From: Marisa cornuarietis
Lineage: Eukaryota; Mollusca; Gastropoda; Architaenioglossa; Ampullariidae
NCBI GenBank assembly: GCA_004794655.1
Contig: SMMW01000534.1
Span: forward strand, 3,219,001-3,283,000
Direction: 5' to 3'
DNA length: 64,000 nucleotides
This document shows positions 63,601 through 64,000 of the stretch, one piece after another. Numbering within the stretch: the stretch's first letter is position 1; each line of letters opens with the position of its first letter. A program made the translations under genes and the position numbers. Below the pieces are notes generated by a model that searched no databases, was not told the DNA's origin, and worked only from the letters and a program-made list of their open reading frames with translations.

Positions 63601-64000
63601 TCCGCCGCTAGAGATACGGAGATAGGTCAGAATTTTGGTAAGGGTGCCCGTCATAGCTAATGGGCACGTCTAACTAAAGCATCGACAATCATCATGTGTC
63701 ACCGACATGAAAAACCCCAAAGCACGATGGGAGAAAGCAATGTAGTCCTGCGATCTCTGCCCTGCCAGCAAACAGTGCATCTGGCCATGTACCGACATGT
63801 CCATCACAAGGTTCTCTTTCTTGCTAATGCGGAAAGCAAGTGATGCCCCTCTTAATCAGCTATTTCTGTTTTTCTTTTAATTTCTGATAAATATGTTACA
63901 AATTTCCAAAGGGCTAAGAGGGGCAACCAGGGAAGAGAACCGTATCTGCATGCAAGGAAGACACCTCAAGACGTCCTTACCTTTTTTTGCTGAAAAGGAA
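60607..64000 (-). CDS. Mondo: Mondo-like cassette D: bHLH-zipper/WMC transcription factor, C-terminal half (5' part off window)
   Basis: Exons: 63981-64000 (partial, tentative), 63508-63607, 62608-62731, 62057-62186, 60607-60731. Phases join and a single TGA ends the frame. Seen: zipper AEYCRHLKADRERYTTEAGS then LRREIESLSREI; WMC tail ERLPAAGLKVEEPERVSLDQ, MYNDYVASRVKTNWKFWI, FSFLARPLFDSF, LVSTNDSKSFLATLGDW; last exon IMLESVLRISKETRIM then APEELPMEAIASLS. The final block matches the C-terminus of vertebrate MondoA/ChREBP (pattern VL..LR.LS..T.I....P...P..A). Intron positions, including the donor ATC|GTATCC after KFWI, are the same as in cassette C, so the two arose by tandem duplication. The basic region and N-terminus would lie beyond 64000. 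Confidence 0.82.

Noticed and set aside
1..64000. CRISPR arrays, prokaryotic operons, tRNA or rRNA genes
   Set aside because: None seen. tRNA-like A/B boxes occur only in degraded SINEs; tandem repeats are microsatellites or minisatellites.

Overview
This 64 kb window is animal nuclear DNA: AT-rich, with intron-split genes, GT-AG splice sites, and introns loaded with decayed transposons and microsatellites. The retroelement families, tRNA-derived SINEs and gene content fit a lophotrochozoan, most likely a mollusc and perhaps a gastropod. That placement is inference; no rRNA or mitochondrial marker is present. I rebuilt the genes by hand from splice sites, reading-frame phase and remembered family motifs, so exon edges are predictions that no transcript has tested.

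Layout. (1) 1-4924, minus: the 5' part of a Bcl-2 family gene (gene A) resembling BCL2L14/Bcl-G; its 3' end lies off the left edge. (2) 4925-14489: gene-poor. It holds a dead hAT DNA transposon with intact terminal inverted repeats (6463-8080) and a truncated LINE with a frameshifted reverse transcriptase (about 8890-10100, minus). (3) 14761-20991, minus: gene B, a complete tandem paralogue of gene A with the same exon plan, ending in BH1 and BH2. Its predicted first exon looks like a mitochondrial presequence. (4) 21109-24826, plus: MRPL23 (mitochondrial ribosomal protein L23), head-to-head with gene B, with only 117 bp between the two predicted start codons. (5) 29425-42503, minus: DCAF6, 17 exons and 1221 codons, the substrate receptor of a CUL4-DDB1 ubiquitin ligase. 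It converges on MRPL23. (6) 47112-55208 and 60607-64000, both minus: two tandem bHLH-zipper/WMC cassettes of the Mondo (MondoA/ChREBP) glucose-response transcription factor family. The downstream cassette has no visible room for the N-terminal glucose-sensing half. The upstream one runs off the right edge.

The strongest points of interest are: the tandem Bcl-G-like pair, with one copy apparently wired to mitochondria through its first exon and a promoter shared with a mitoribosomal gene; the duplicated Mondo C-terminal cassettes, which are either two genes or one gene with alternative C-termini; and several inverted-repeat mobile elements (hAT, a mariner-type MITE, two foldback elements, and a MITE inside MRPL23). 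I saw no CRISPR array, prokaryotic operon, tRNA gene or rRNA gene.
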